From contig DATBYW010000344.1 in the NCBI GenBank assembly GCA_036513515.1, positions 1-30,672 on the forward strand: a DNA stretch of 30,672 nt, given 5' to 3'. Under the pieces are notes generated by a model. That model was given only the letters and a program-made list of their open reading frames with translations, searched no databases and was not told the origin of the DNA. The position numbers and the translations under genes are program-made. The DNA comes from Nephthysia sp036513515 (lineage in GTDB: Bacteria > Chloroflexota > Dormibacteria > Dormibacterales > Dormibacteraceae). Positions 13,694 to 20,828 of the stretch are shown one piece after another; the first letter of the stretch is position 1; every line of letters starts with the position of its first letter.

Positions 13694-13709
13694 TCGTGGA
13701 GGTGTCGCT

Positions 13710-14315
13710 TTGATTCATACGCAGTTGACGCGTGGAATCACGCTTGGTGTCGCAGCGCTTGCGGCTGCCATGTCCACCGGGGCAAGCCAGGTTGCCGCCG
13801 GACCGGAAGCCGCCGGGCATCCGCCGCCGGGGCCGTTCCTGGCATCGGAGCGCCTTCAGGTGGTTCCCCGCCTGGAGGCCCAGCGGGGTGACGGCGTCAT
13901 CGCCCTCCAGCAAGCCAGGCAGGCGGCGGAGACGCAGGGCGGCGGTCTGGAGGCGGCTGCGCAGGCGCCCCCGCGCTCGGGACGGTCGTTGCCGGCGGCC
14001 GCCGCGAACCAGGCGGTGGCGGCCCCGCCGGCCAACTACGGCTCCGGCTCGATCCAGGACATCATCGTCGCCGCCTTCACGCCCTTTGGTCCAGGCGCAG
14101 TGCAGTGGGGACTGAGGGTGGCCAGGTGCGAGTCCGGCTACAACCCGGGCGCCGTCAATCCTGCCGGCCCTTATTACGGCCTCTTCCAGTTCCTCGTCTC
14201 GACCTTCAAGGCCACCCCCTACGGCGGCCAGAACGTCCTCGACCCCGCGGCCAACGCAAACGCCGCCGCCTGGAAATACAGCCACGGCGGAGCTGGCTCC
14301 TGGGGCTGTAGATAA
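13710..14315 (+). CDS. Secreted lysozyme/transglycosylase-like protein
   Basis: 201 residues from TTG 13710, with GGAGG 7 bases upstream. A signal peptide (GITLGVAALAAAMSTGASQVAAG) is followed by a low-complexity Ala/Gly/Pro/Gln linker to about residue 105, then a compact C-terminal domain. That domain, LRVARCESGYNPGAVNPAGPYYGLFQFLVSTFKATPYGG, is the catalytic-Glu region of the lysozyme/SLT fold. The active-site glutamate is in RCESGYNP, and the terminal AAWKYSHGGAGSWGC matches the Rpf/transglycosylase-like end. It likely cleaves peptidoglycan outside the membrane. The leader at 13608-13709 suggests post-transcriptional control. A palindromic element follows at 14342-14374. Confidence 0.88.
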   Translation: MIHTQLTRGITLGVAALAAAMSTGASQVAAGPEAAGHPPPGPFLASERLQVVPRLEAQRGDGVIALQQARQAAETQGGGLEAAAQAPPRSGRSLPAAAANQAVAAPPANYGSGSIQDIIVAAFTPFGPGAVQWGLRVARCESGYNPGAVNPAGPYYGLFQFLVSTFKATPYGGQNVLDPAANANAAAWKYSHGGAGSWGCR

Positions 14316-14341
14316 GAAAAGGAAGCACTCGCCTAGAGAGA

Positions 14342-14374
14342 TCCCTTCCCTCACCCTCCCCGTAGGGGAAGGGA
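14342..14374. repeat. Imperfect GC palindrome (REP-like family member), possible terminator
   Basis: TCCCTTCCC (14342-14350) pairs perfectly with GGGAAGGGA (14366-14374) around 15 bases. Inside, CCCC (14358-14361) can pair with GGGG (14365-14368). The sequence between, CACCCTCCCCGTAGGGG, is nearly the reverse complement of 23668-23697. GGTTTTA lies 8 bases beyond, so it could end transcription of the lysozyme-like gene. Confidence 0.6.
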
Positions 14375-14399
14375 ATCAAGAGGTTTTACTCCCCCGCGC

Positions 14400-14405
14400 T
14401 ATCCT
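14400..14405 (+). promoter_or_regulatory. -10 element (TATCCT) of a probably leaderless pcrA-ligA transcript
   Basis: TATCCT ends 8 bases before GTG 14414, and no Shine-Dalgarno sequence precedes either TTG 14405 or GTG 14414. A start at about 14412-14414 would make the pcrA mRNA leaderless. No good -35 is visible. Confidence 0.4.
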
Positions 14406-14413
14406 TGCCTGAC

Positions 14414-16615
14414 GTGGCCTCGACCGAGCTTCAGCGTGCTGCTCTGGACGAGCTCATAGCCTCTTTGAACCCGGCCCAGAAGGAGGCGGTGGAGCACCTC
14501 GAGGGCCCGCTGCTGATCTTCGCCGGGGCCGGCAGCGGCAAGACCAGGGTCCTCACGACGCGGATCGCCAACCTGATCGCGCAGAGGAAGGTGTGGCCCG
14601 ACCGTCTCCTCGCCGTCACCTTCACGAACAAGGCGGCCAGGGAGATGCGAGAGCGGGTCGGGCGCCTGGTCGAGGGTGCCGAGACGATGTGGGTGGGCAC
14701 CTTCCACCACACCGCGGTTCGGATGCTGCGGCGCGATGCCGACAAGCTCGGACTGCGGAACAACTTCACGATCTTCGACGAGGACGACAGCCGGGCGGCG
14801 CTGAAACGAGTGCTGGACGAGCTTCACCTCGATCCCAAGAAGTACCCACCCAGCCTGATCAGCGCTCTGATCTCCCAGGCAAAGAACGAGCTGCTGACGC
14901 CTGACGACTATCCCAACCGCAGCTACAACGACGAGATCGTCCGCCGGGTCTACACCGGCTACGAGGAGCTCCTGAAGCGTTCGGGGGGCCTCGACTTCGA
15001 CGACCTGATCGTCAAGACCGTGCGGCTGCTGCAGCGCGACGCCGAAGCGCGCGAGCGCTGGCAGGATCGCTTCCGCCACGTCCTGGTCGATGAGTACCAG
15101 GACACCAACCGCGCGCAGTACGTCCTGGTCAACACGCTCGCCGCCGAGCACCGCAACCTGGCCGTCGTAGGCGACGACGACCAGGCGGTCTACGGCTGGC
15201 GGGGGGCCGACGTCCGCAACATCCTCGACTTCGAGAAGGACTACCCGGAGGCGAAGGTCATTCACCTGGAGCAGAACTACCGCTCCACCCAGGCCATCCT
15301 GGACGCGGCCCACCACGTCATCCGCCACAACGAGGAGCGGGCGCCCAAGCGGCTGTGGACCGAGCGCATCGGGGGAGAACGGGTCAACGCGGCTCAGCTC
15401 TACAACGAGGTGGAGGAGGCGGAATACGTAGCGGACGAGATCCAGCGGCTGCGCCGCACCGAGGACCGTCACTACGGTGACTTCGCCGTCCTCTATCGAG
15501 TGAACGCGCAGTCGCGAGCGATGGAGGACGTCTTCGGGCGGCGCCGCATCCCCTACCGGCTGGTGGGCGGAGTCCGCTTCTGGGAACGCCGGGAGGTGAA
15601 GGACCTCCTGGCCTACCTCCGCCTCGTACAGAACCCCTTCGACGCGGTCAGCTTCGCCCGCGTGGTGAACGTGCCTCGCCGCAAGATCGGGCCGGTGAGC
15701 GTGGACGCGGTGATAGCGGGCGCCCGGGATACGGAGCGCTCGCTGCTGGACGTGCTGGACCGGCCCGAGGCGATCCCAAACCTCCCCCGAGCCGCCCACG
15801 CTCCGCTGGCCGGGTTCCGCACTCAGCTGGAATCGGTGCGATCCACTCTCGGCGTGCTCAGGCCGAGCGAGCTGATCGACCATCTCATCGAGGTGGTGGG
15901 TCTCACCGCCGTCTACGACGACGGCACGCCCCAGGGAGACGCCCGGCTCGAGAACCTGCGCGAGGTCAGAGGACTGGCCGAGGAGTTCGACACCCACGCG
16001 GAGCCGGGGGAGGCGCTGGAGCTGTTCCTCACCGAGATAACCCTTCGCAGCGACGTCGACGCCTACAGCGAGGACGAGGAGGGAGTGACCCTGATCACGC
16101 TACACATGGTCAAGGGCCTGGAGTTCCCGGTCGTCTTCCTCGCCGGGCTGGAAGAAGGCCTGCTGCCCCACCGCCGCGCGCTCGAAGACGAGAAACAGAT
16201 GCCCGAGGAGAGGCGCCTCGCCTACGTGGGCATCACCCGCGCCCAGGATCGCCTCTACCTTACCTGTGCGTTCCGCCGGCACCTCTACGGTCAGGCGCAG
16301 CCGGGCTTCCCGAGCCGGTTCCTCCAGGAGATCCCGCAGGCGCTGCTGGCCCCGCCCCGGCGGGGCGCCGCGCCGGTCGCGCCGCCCCGCCAGGGTTACC
16401 GCGAGAGGATGGTCGAACGTCAGGTGCAGGCGGTTCCGGCACCGCCCCCGACCCAGCGCTTCAAGCAGGGCGACCGCGTCCAGCACCCCAGCTTCGGCTC
16501 GGGTGTGGTGATGAAGAGCACTCTGACCAGGACCGACGAGGAGCTCGTCGTCCGCTTCGACAAAGCCGGGGTCAAGATCCTGAGCGCAGTGCTGGCTCCG
16601 CTTACCCGGGCATGA
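14414..16615 (+). CDS. pcrA: UvrD/PcrA-type superfamily 1 DNA helicase
   Basis: About 733 residues. It unwinds DNA 3' to 5' in nucleotide excision repair and in removing RecA or stalled polymerases. The Q motif LNPAQKEAV is followed by Walker A GAGSGKT, motif Ia TFTNKAAREMRERV, Walker B VDEYQDTN, motif III VGDDDQAVYGWRG, motif IV EQNYRST, motif V VTLITLHMVKGLEFPVVFL and motif VI RRLAYVGITRAQDRLYLT. The C-terminal TUDOR-like PcrA domain FKQGDRVQHPSFGSGVVM, known to contact RNA polymerase in relatives, is intact. GTG 14414 is preferred over TTG 14405 because the latter overlaps the -10. The stop overlaps the ligA ATG as ATGA. Confidence 0.96.
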   Translation: MASTELQRAALDELIASLNPAQKEAVEHLEGPLLIFAGAGSGKTRVLTTRIANLIAQRKVWPDRLLAVTFTNKAAREMRERVGRLVEGAETMWVGTFHHTAVRMLRRDADKLGLRNNFTIFDEDDSRAALKRVLDELHLDPKKYPPSLISALISQAKNELLTPDDYPNRSYNDEIVRRVYTGYEELLKRSGGLDFDDLIVKTVRLLQRDAEARERWQDRFRHVLVDEYQDTNRAQYVLVNTLAAEHRNLAVVGDDDQAVYGWRGADVRNILDFEKDYPEAKVIHLEQNYRSTQAILDAAHHVIRHNEERAPKRLWTERIGGERVNAAQLYNEVEEAEYVADEIQRLRRTEDRHYGDFAVLYRVNAQSRAMEDVFGRRRIPYRLVGGVRFWERREVKDLLAYLRLVQNPFDAVSFARVVNVPRRKIGPVSVDAVIAGARDTERSLLDVLDRPEAIPNLPRAAHAPLAGFRTQLESVRSTLGVLRPSELIDHLIEVVGLTAVYDDGTPQGDARLENLREVRGLAEEFDTHAEPGEALELFLTEITLRSDVDAYSEDEEGVTLITLHMVKGLEFPVVFLAGLEEGLLPHRRALEDEKQMPEERRLAYVGITRAQDRLYLTCAFRRHLYGQAQPGFPSRFLQEIPQALLAPPRRGAAPVAPPRQGYRERMVERQVQAVPAPPPTQRFKQGDRVQHPSFGSGVVMKSTLTRTDEELVVRFDKAGVKILSAVLAPLTRA

Positions 16616-18594
16616 GCGCCGACGTCCAGAAGCGGCTGGGCGAGCTTCGCGAGCAGATCCGCCGCCACGAGTACCTCTACTTCGCGCTCGACAGTCCGGA
16701 GATCACCGACGCCCAGTTCGACGCGCTCTACCTGGAGCTGCGCCGGTTGGAGGAGGAGCATCCCAAGCTGGTCACGGCGGACTCGCCCACTCAGCGGGTT
16801 GGTGGTGAGATCAGCGGCCAGTTCGCCAAAGTGCGGCATCGCTCGCCCATGCTCAGCCTGCAGAATGCTTTCGACGAAGAGGAGATCCGGGCCTGGGACC
16901 GCCGGGTTCGGGCGGTCGTGGGCGACCAGGTCACCTACGTTTGTGAGCTGAAGATCGACGGCCTCGCGATGAGCCTCACCTACGCCGGCGGCCAGCTGAC
17001 GCGGGCCGCCACCCGGGGCGACGGCATGACGGGCGAGGACGTGACGGCCAACGTCCGGACGCTGCGGAGCGTTCCCCTGACCGTCCGGCCCTTGAAAGGG
17101 TTGCCGGAGACCTTCGAGGTGCGCGGCGAGGTCTACTTCCCGCTGGCCGAGTTCGAGAAGCTGAATCGGGAGATGGAGGCCGCCGGCCGCCCGGCCTTCA
17201 TGAACCCGCGCAACGCGGGCGCCGGCAGCGTCCGCCAGCTGGACCCTCGGGTGACGGCGAGCCGGAACCTGCAGACCTTCATGTACACGCTCGACCCGGC
17301 CGGGCCCGCCCGCAGCCAGTGGGACGTTCTGGAAGGGCTGCAGAAGATGGGCTTCAGAGTCAATCCCAACCGGGCGCGCTTCGAGAGCATCGAGGGCGTG
17401 ATCGACTTCCACGGCCAGTGGCATGAACGCCGCCACGGTCTGGACCACGAAATCGACGGCGTCGTGGTCAAGGTGGACAGGCACGACCAGCAGCTCGAGC
17501 TCGGCTTCGTCGCCCGCTCGCCCCGCTGGGCGATCGCCTTCAAGTACGCGGCGGAGCAGGCGGAGACGGTGGTCGAGGACATCGTCTGCTACGTGGGCCG
17601 GACCGGTGTGCTGACGCCGGTGGCTCACCTGCGTCCGGTGGTGGTGGCCGGGGTCACAATTCGCAACGCCTCGCTCCACAACGAACAGCTGGTGAATGAA
17701 AAGGGTGTCCACGTGGGCGCGACGGTGACCGTCCAACGTGCGGGCGACGTCATCCCCGAGGTGGTATCTGTCCGCGACCCGCAGCCGGGCTGGAGGATGC
17801 CTGCCCGCTGCCCGGTCTGTGGGGGAGAAGTGGTCAGAGAGGAGCCCTACGTGGCGCACCGCTGCATCAACCCCTTCTGTCCGGCCCAGCGTCTGGAGAG
17901 ACTCCGCCACTATGCCTCCCGCGGGGCCGTGGACATCGACGGTCTGGGCTACTCGACCCTGCAGCAGCTGATAGATCGCGAGCTCGTCAAGGACCCCTCC
18001 GACTTTTACAGGCTTACCGTTGACCAGCTGCTCGGACTCGAGCGCTTCGCCGAGAAGTCGGCGGAGAACCTCTACAAGCGGCTCCAGGACAGCCGCACCC
18101 CCCAGCTCGGCCGCTTCCTCTACGGATTGGGGATTCCGCAGGTGGGCGAGGCCACCGCCAACCTGCTGGCCGCAGATTTCGGGCAGCTCGACCGCCTCCG
18201 GTCCGCCGGCGAGGCGGAGCTGCTGGCGGTCGAGGGCGTGGGTCCGAGCATGGCGCGCGAGATCAGCCACTTCTTTCAGGGCCCGGGCGGGGAGCTGATA
18301 GACCGTCTGCTCGAGGTCGGCGTGCGTCCTCAGGAAAGCGCCCCGACCGCGCCGGGGCCCCTGAGCGGCAAGACCTTCGTCTTCACAGGCACGCTGGGCG
18401 GCATCACGAGACCCGAGGCCGAGGAACTGGTGCGCAGCCTGGGCGGCAAGGCGGCGAGCGGGGTCAGCTCGAAGACCGACTACGTGGTGGCCGGCGAAGC
18501 GGCCGGTTCCAAGCTGGACAAGGCTCACCGGCTCAAGGTGTCGGTGATCGACGAGGCGGCCTTCCAGCGCCTGATCGAAGAGTCGCGAAGCTGA
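16612..18594 (+). CDS. ligA: NAD+-dependent DNA ligase LigA
   Basis: 660 residues, full length. It seals nicks in duplex DNA using NAD+. Domain Ia at the N-terminus carries the YxxD-x-P-EITDAQFDALY NMN-binding motif. The adenylated lysine is Lys114 in CELKIDGLAMSL. The OB domain is followed by a four-Cys zinc finger, CPVCGG...CINPFCPAQ, then HhH repeats (GLGIPQVGEATANLLA, VEGVGPSMAREI) and a C-terminal BRCT domain (LSGKTFVFTGTLGG). The ATGA overlap with pcrA implies coupling of two repair proteins. The stop overlaps the CTG that probably starts the next gene. Confidence 0.98.
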   Translation: MSADVQKRLGELREQIRRHEYLYFALDSPEITDAQFDALYLELRRLEEEHPKLVTADSPTQRVGGEISGQFAKVRHRSPMLSLQNAFDEEEIRAWDRRVRAVVGDQVTYVCELKIDGLAMSLTYAGGQLTRAATRGDGMTGEDVTANVRTLRSVPLTVRPLKGLPETFEVRGEVYFPLAEFEKLNREMEAAGRPAFMNPRNAGAGSVRQLDPRVTASRNLQTFMYTLDPAGPARSQWDVLEGLQKMGFRVNPNRARFESIEGVIDFHGQWHERRHGLDHEIDGVVVKVDRHDQQLELGFVARSPRWAIAFKYAAEQAETVVEDIVCYVGRTGVLTPVAHLRPVVVAGVTIRNASLHNEQLVNEKGVHVGATVTVQRAGDVIPEVVSVRDPQPGWRMPARCPVCGGEVVREEPYVAHRCINPFCPAQRLERLRHYASRGAVDIDGLGYSTLQQLIDRELVKDPSDFYRLTVDQLLGLERFAEKSAENLYKRLQDSRTPQLGRFLYGLGIPQVGEATANLLAADFGQLDRLRSAGEAELLAVEGVGPSMAREISHFFQGPGGELIDRLLEVGVRPQESAPTAPGPLSGKTFVFTGTLGGITRPEAEELVRSLGGKAASGVSSKTDYVVAGEAAGSKLDKAHRLKVSVIDEAAFQRLIEESRS

Positions 18595-19094
18595 CCTGTC
18601 CGAACTGCGGCCTGGCACTGCCGCCACACGCCCGTTTCTGCGCCCGCTGTGGCATCCGGCAGCCAGGCGCGGGGGCGGCCTCGTCGCGGGCGGCCTCGTC
18701 CCGGGCAACGAGGCCGCCTGTCTGGGTGCTCACCCTTTTCTGGATCGGCTGCGCGCTCACGCTGGGGATCGCCCTGGTCTACAGCCTCGCGGCCCTGAAT
18801 CCCCAGCTGGCTGGTCAGCCGGGGGACTCCGGACGGATCCGGGTTGCGGCCGCCATCGTCGCCCTCTGTGCGGGCTCCCTGTTCGTCGGGCAGCTGCTGG
18901 CTACGATCGGGCTGACCGCCGGCTGGCAGTGGTCTCGGCTTCTCGCCACACTCGTCTGCGTCGTCTGGTGCCTGACCTGCATCGGCCTGCCTCTGGGCCT
19001 GTTCGCCCTCAACGCCATCTGGCGGGGACGTGCGCGGCCGGCTCCCGCGCCGGTGCCCCCGACCGGGCCTGACCTTGGCCGGCCCGGCTCTTGA
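18591..19094 (+). CDS. Zinc-ribbon membrane protein with probable CTG start
   Basis: Reading from 18591 gives about 167 residues. An N-terminal zinc ribbon, TCPNCG...FCARCG (two CxxC pairs within the first ~22 residues), is followed by a short Ala/Arg linker and about three hydrophobic helices (WVLTLFWIGCALTLGIALVY; VAAAIVALCAGSLFVGQLLATIGL; LLATLVCVVWCLTCIGLPLGLFAL), then a proline-rich tail. The only ATG/GTG/TTG start in frame, GTG 18726, would delete the zinc ribbon. CTG at 18591 overlaps the ligA stop as CTGA, mimicking the ATGA couplings seen elsewhere in this window. Zinc-ribbon membrane proteins of this layout are common and mostly uncharacterised. Function unknown. Confidence 0.75.
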   Translation: MTCPNCGLALPPHARFCARCGIRQPGAGAASSRAASSRATRPPVWVLTLFWIGCALTLGIALVYSLAALNPQLAGQPGDSGRIRVAAAIVALCAGSLFVGQLLATIGLTAGWQWSRLLATLVCVVWCLTCIGLPLGLFALNAIWRGRARPAPAPVPPTGPDLGRPGS

Positions 19095-19095
19095 G

Positions 19096-19101
19096 TACAC
19101 T
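19096..19101 (+). promoter_or_regulatory. -10 element (TACACT) for leaderless gatC
   Basis: TACACT ends 6 bases before the GatC GTG at 19108. There is no Shine-Dalgarno sequence, and the gap from the previous stop is only 13 bases. This spacing puts the transcription start on the start codon. A weak TTGGCC at 19075-19080 is spaced only 15 bases away. Confidence 0.45.
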
Positions 19102-19107
19102 CGACCG

Positions 19108-19404
19108 GTGACTCTGACCCGGGACGAGGTGCGTCACGTGGCGATGCTGGCCCGGCTCGGCCTGGAACCGGGGGAAGAGGACTTCTACGCCGAGCAGCTG
19201 AGCGCGATCCTCGCCCACATCGACCGCCTGCGAGAGGTTGACACCGACGCCATCGAGCCGACCGCCCAGGTGGTCCAGGTCGGCAGCCGGTTGCGTGAGG
19301 ACCTCCCGGAGCCGTCGCTGCCCCAGGAGCGCGCGCTGGCCAACGCGCCCGAGACCAAAGACGGTTTCTTCGTCGTCAAGGCAATCCAGGAGTCGGAGCC
19401 GTAG
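19108..19404 (+). CDS. gatC: Asp-tRNA(Asn)/Glu-tRNA(Gln) amidotransferase subunit C
   Basis: 98 residues. GatC is a small wrapping subunit that stabilises the GatA-GatB interface in the tRNA-dependent amidotransferase. The start VTLTRDEVRHVAMLARLGLEPGEEDFYAEQLSAILAHIDRL is the family signature. The C-terminal part LREDLPEPSLPQERALANAPETKDGFFVVKAI contains the conserved R-D and FxVP-like ends. GTG 19108 is chosen from family length; an upstream in-frame extension to 19030 would overlap the previous gene and has no homology. gatA follows directly. Confidence 0.95.
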   Translation: MTLTRDEVRHVAMLARLGLEPGEEDFYAEQLSAILAHIDRLREVDTDAIEPTAQVVQVGSRLREDLPEPSLPQERALANAPETKDGFFVVKAIQESEP

Positions 19405-19430
19405 AGAGGATCGCTGAGCTCCACGAGCAG

Positions 19431-20828
19431 TTGAAGCGGCGCGAGCTGAGTGCTGTGGAGCTGCTCGAGGATCGTCTGGGTGTGATCGAACGCGAGGAGC
19501 CGCGTATTCACGCCTTTCTGCGACTCAGCGAAGAGCTGGCGCGAGCGCAGGCCGAGGAGGCCGACAGGCGGTTCTCCAGCGATGCCCAGGTGGGGCCGCT
19601 GACAGGCATCCCGGTCGCCATCAAAGACGTGCTCTGCGTCGAGGACGTGGAGACCACGGCCGGGTCTCAGATACTTCGAGGGTTCCGGCCGCCCTACGAG
19701 AGCACGGCGGTCGCCCGGCTGCGGGCGCAGGGCGCCGTCTTTCTGGGTATGACGAACTGCGACGAGTTCGCCATGGGCAGCTCGACGGAGAACTCAGGCT
19801 ACTTTCCGACTCGAAACCCGCACGACCCGAGCCGGGTGCCTGGAGGCTCGTCAGGAGGGAGCGCAGCGGCCGTGGCCGCCGGTGAGGCGGTCTTCGGTCT
19901 CGGCACCGACACCGGTGGCTCCATACGACAGCCGGCTGCCCTCTGCGGCGTGGTGGGGATGAAACCGACCTACGGTCGCGTCAGCCGCTACGGCCTGATC
20001 GCCTTCGCCTCCAGCCTGGACCAGATCGGTCCCTTCACGAGAACGGTCGACGACGCCGCGCTCGTGCTCCAGGCCATCGCCGGCTGGGACCGGAGGGACG
20101 CCACCAGCGTGGACCGTCCGGTCGACATGCTCTCCAGCCTGGAGCGCGGCGTGGAGGGTCTGAGGTTGGGCCTGCCACGCGAGTACTTCGAGGCGGAGGG
20201 GATGGAACCGGGCGTGCGGGCGGCGGTGGAGCGGGCGGTGCTGACCCTCGAACGCGCGGGGGCCGAGCTGGTCGACGTGAGGCTGCCTCACACCGACTAC
20301 GGCCTGGCGGCCTACTACATCATCGCGCCGGCGGAGGCCTCCTCCAACCTCGCCCGCTTCGACGGCGTCAGGTACGGCGCCCGGGCCAAGAGTGCCGGCA
20401 ACCTGCTCGAAACCTACCTCCAGACCCGGCGCGGCGGCTTTGGGCCGGAGGTGAGGCGTCGCATCATGCTCGGCACCTACGCGCTCTCGGCCGGCTACTA
20501 CGACGCCTACTACCTCAAGGCCCAGAAGGTGCGGACCCTGATCGCGCAGGACTTCGAGCGGGCTTTCGAGAGCTGCGACGCCATCGTCAGCGCCACCTCG
20601 CCGGTCGTCGCCTTTCCGATCGGGGCCAAGGTCGCCGATCCACTGGCGATGTACGTCTGCGACGTCCTCACGCTGGGCGGCAATCTGGCCGGCCTGCCCG
20701 GTGTAAGCATTCCGTGCGGCACCTCGGAGGGCCTTCCGGTGGGACTCCAGGTGCTGGCGCCGCAGTGGGCCGACGGGATGGCGCTGCGGGTGGCCCGCGC
20801 CTATGAGGCGGCGTCCAATGGGAGCTGA
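19431..20828 (+). CDS. gatA: Asp-tRNA(Asn)/Glu-tRNA(Gln) amidotransferase subunit A (amidase)
   Basis: 465 residues as drawn from TTG 19431. GatA releases ammonia from glutamine and passes it to GatB. It is an amidase-signature enzyme with Lys65 (PVAIKD), the Ser pair in VPGGSSGGSAAA (residues 138-146) and the nucleophile Ser164 (TDTGGSIRQPA). The start is uncertain: the same frame continues upstream as VERIAELHEQ, which fits the usual first helix of GatA, but it offers only ATC 19410 or GTA 19401 as starts, next to AGAGAGG. The TTG has no ribosome site. It is coupled downstream to gatB. Confidence 0.95.
   Translation: MKRRELSAVELLEDRLGVIEREEPRIHAFLRLSEELARAQAEEADRRFSSDAQVGPLTGIPVAIKDVLCVEDVETTAGSQILRGFRPPYESTAVARLRAQGAVFLGMTNCDEFAMGSSTENSGYFPTRNPHDPSRVPGGSSGGSAAAVAAGEAVFGLGTDTGGSIRQPAALCGVVGMKPTYGRVSRYGLIAFASSLDQIGPFTRTVDDAALVLQAIAGWDRRDATSVDRPVDMLSSLERGVEGLRLGLPREYFEAEGMEPGVRAAVERAVLTLERAGAELVDVRLPHTDYGLAAYYIIAPAEASSNLARFDGVRYGARAKSAGNLLETYLQTRRGGFGPEVRRRIMLGTYALSAGYYDAYYLKAQKVRTLIAQDFERAFESCDAIVSATSPVVAFPIGAKVADPLAMYVCDVLTLGGNLAGLPGVSIPCGTSEGLPVGLQVLAPQWADGMALRVARAYEAASNGS

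Noticed and set aside
13530..14354. 274-residue minus-strand ORF
   Set aside because: Antisense to the secreted lysozyme-like gene and its leader; no motif.
14399..15997. 532-residue minus-strand ORF across pcrA
   Set aside because: Shadow of pcrA, whose helicase motifs are complete in the plus frame; long antisense frames are expected at this GC content.
16420..18708. 762-residue minus-strand ORF across ligA
   Set aside because: Antisense to ligA, which has all ligase domains; the minus-strand translation has no recognisable domain.
19030..19107. N-terminal extension of gatC
   Set aside because: It overlaps the preceding membrane-protein gene and lacks homology; family length supports GTG 19108.
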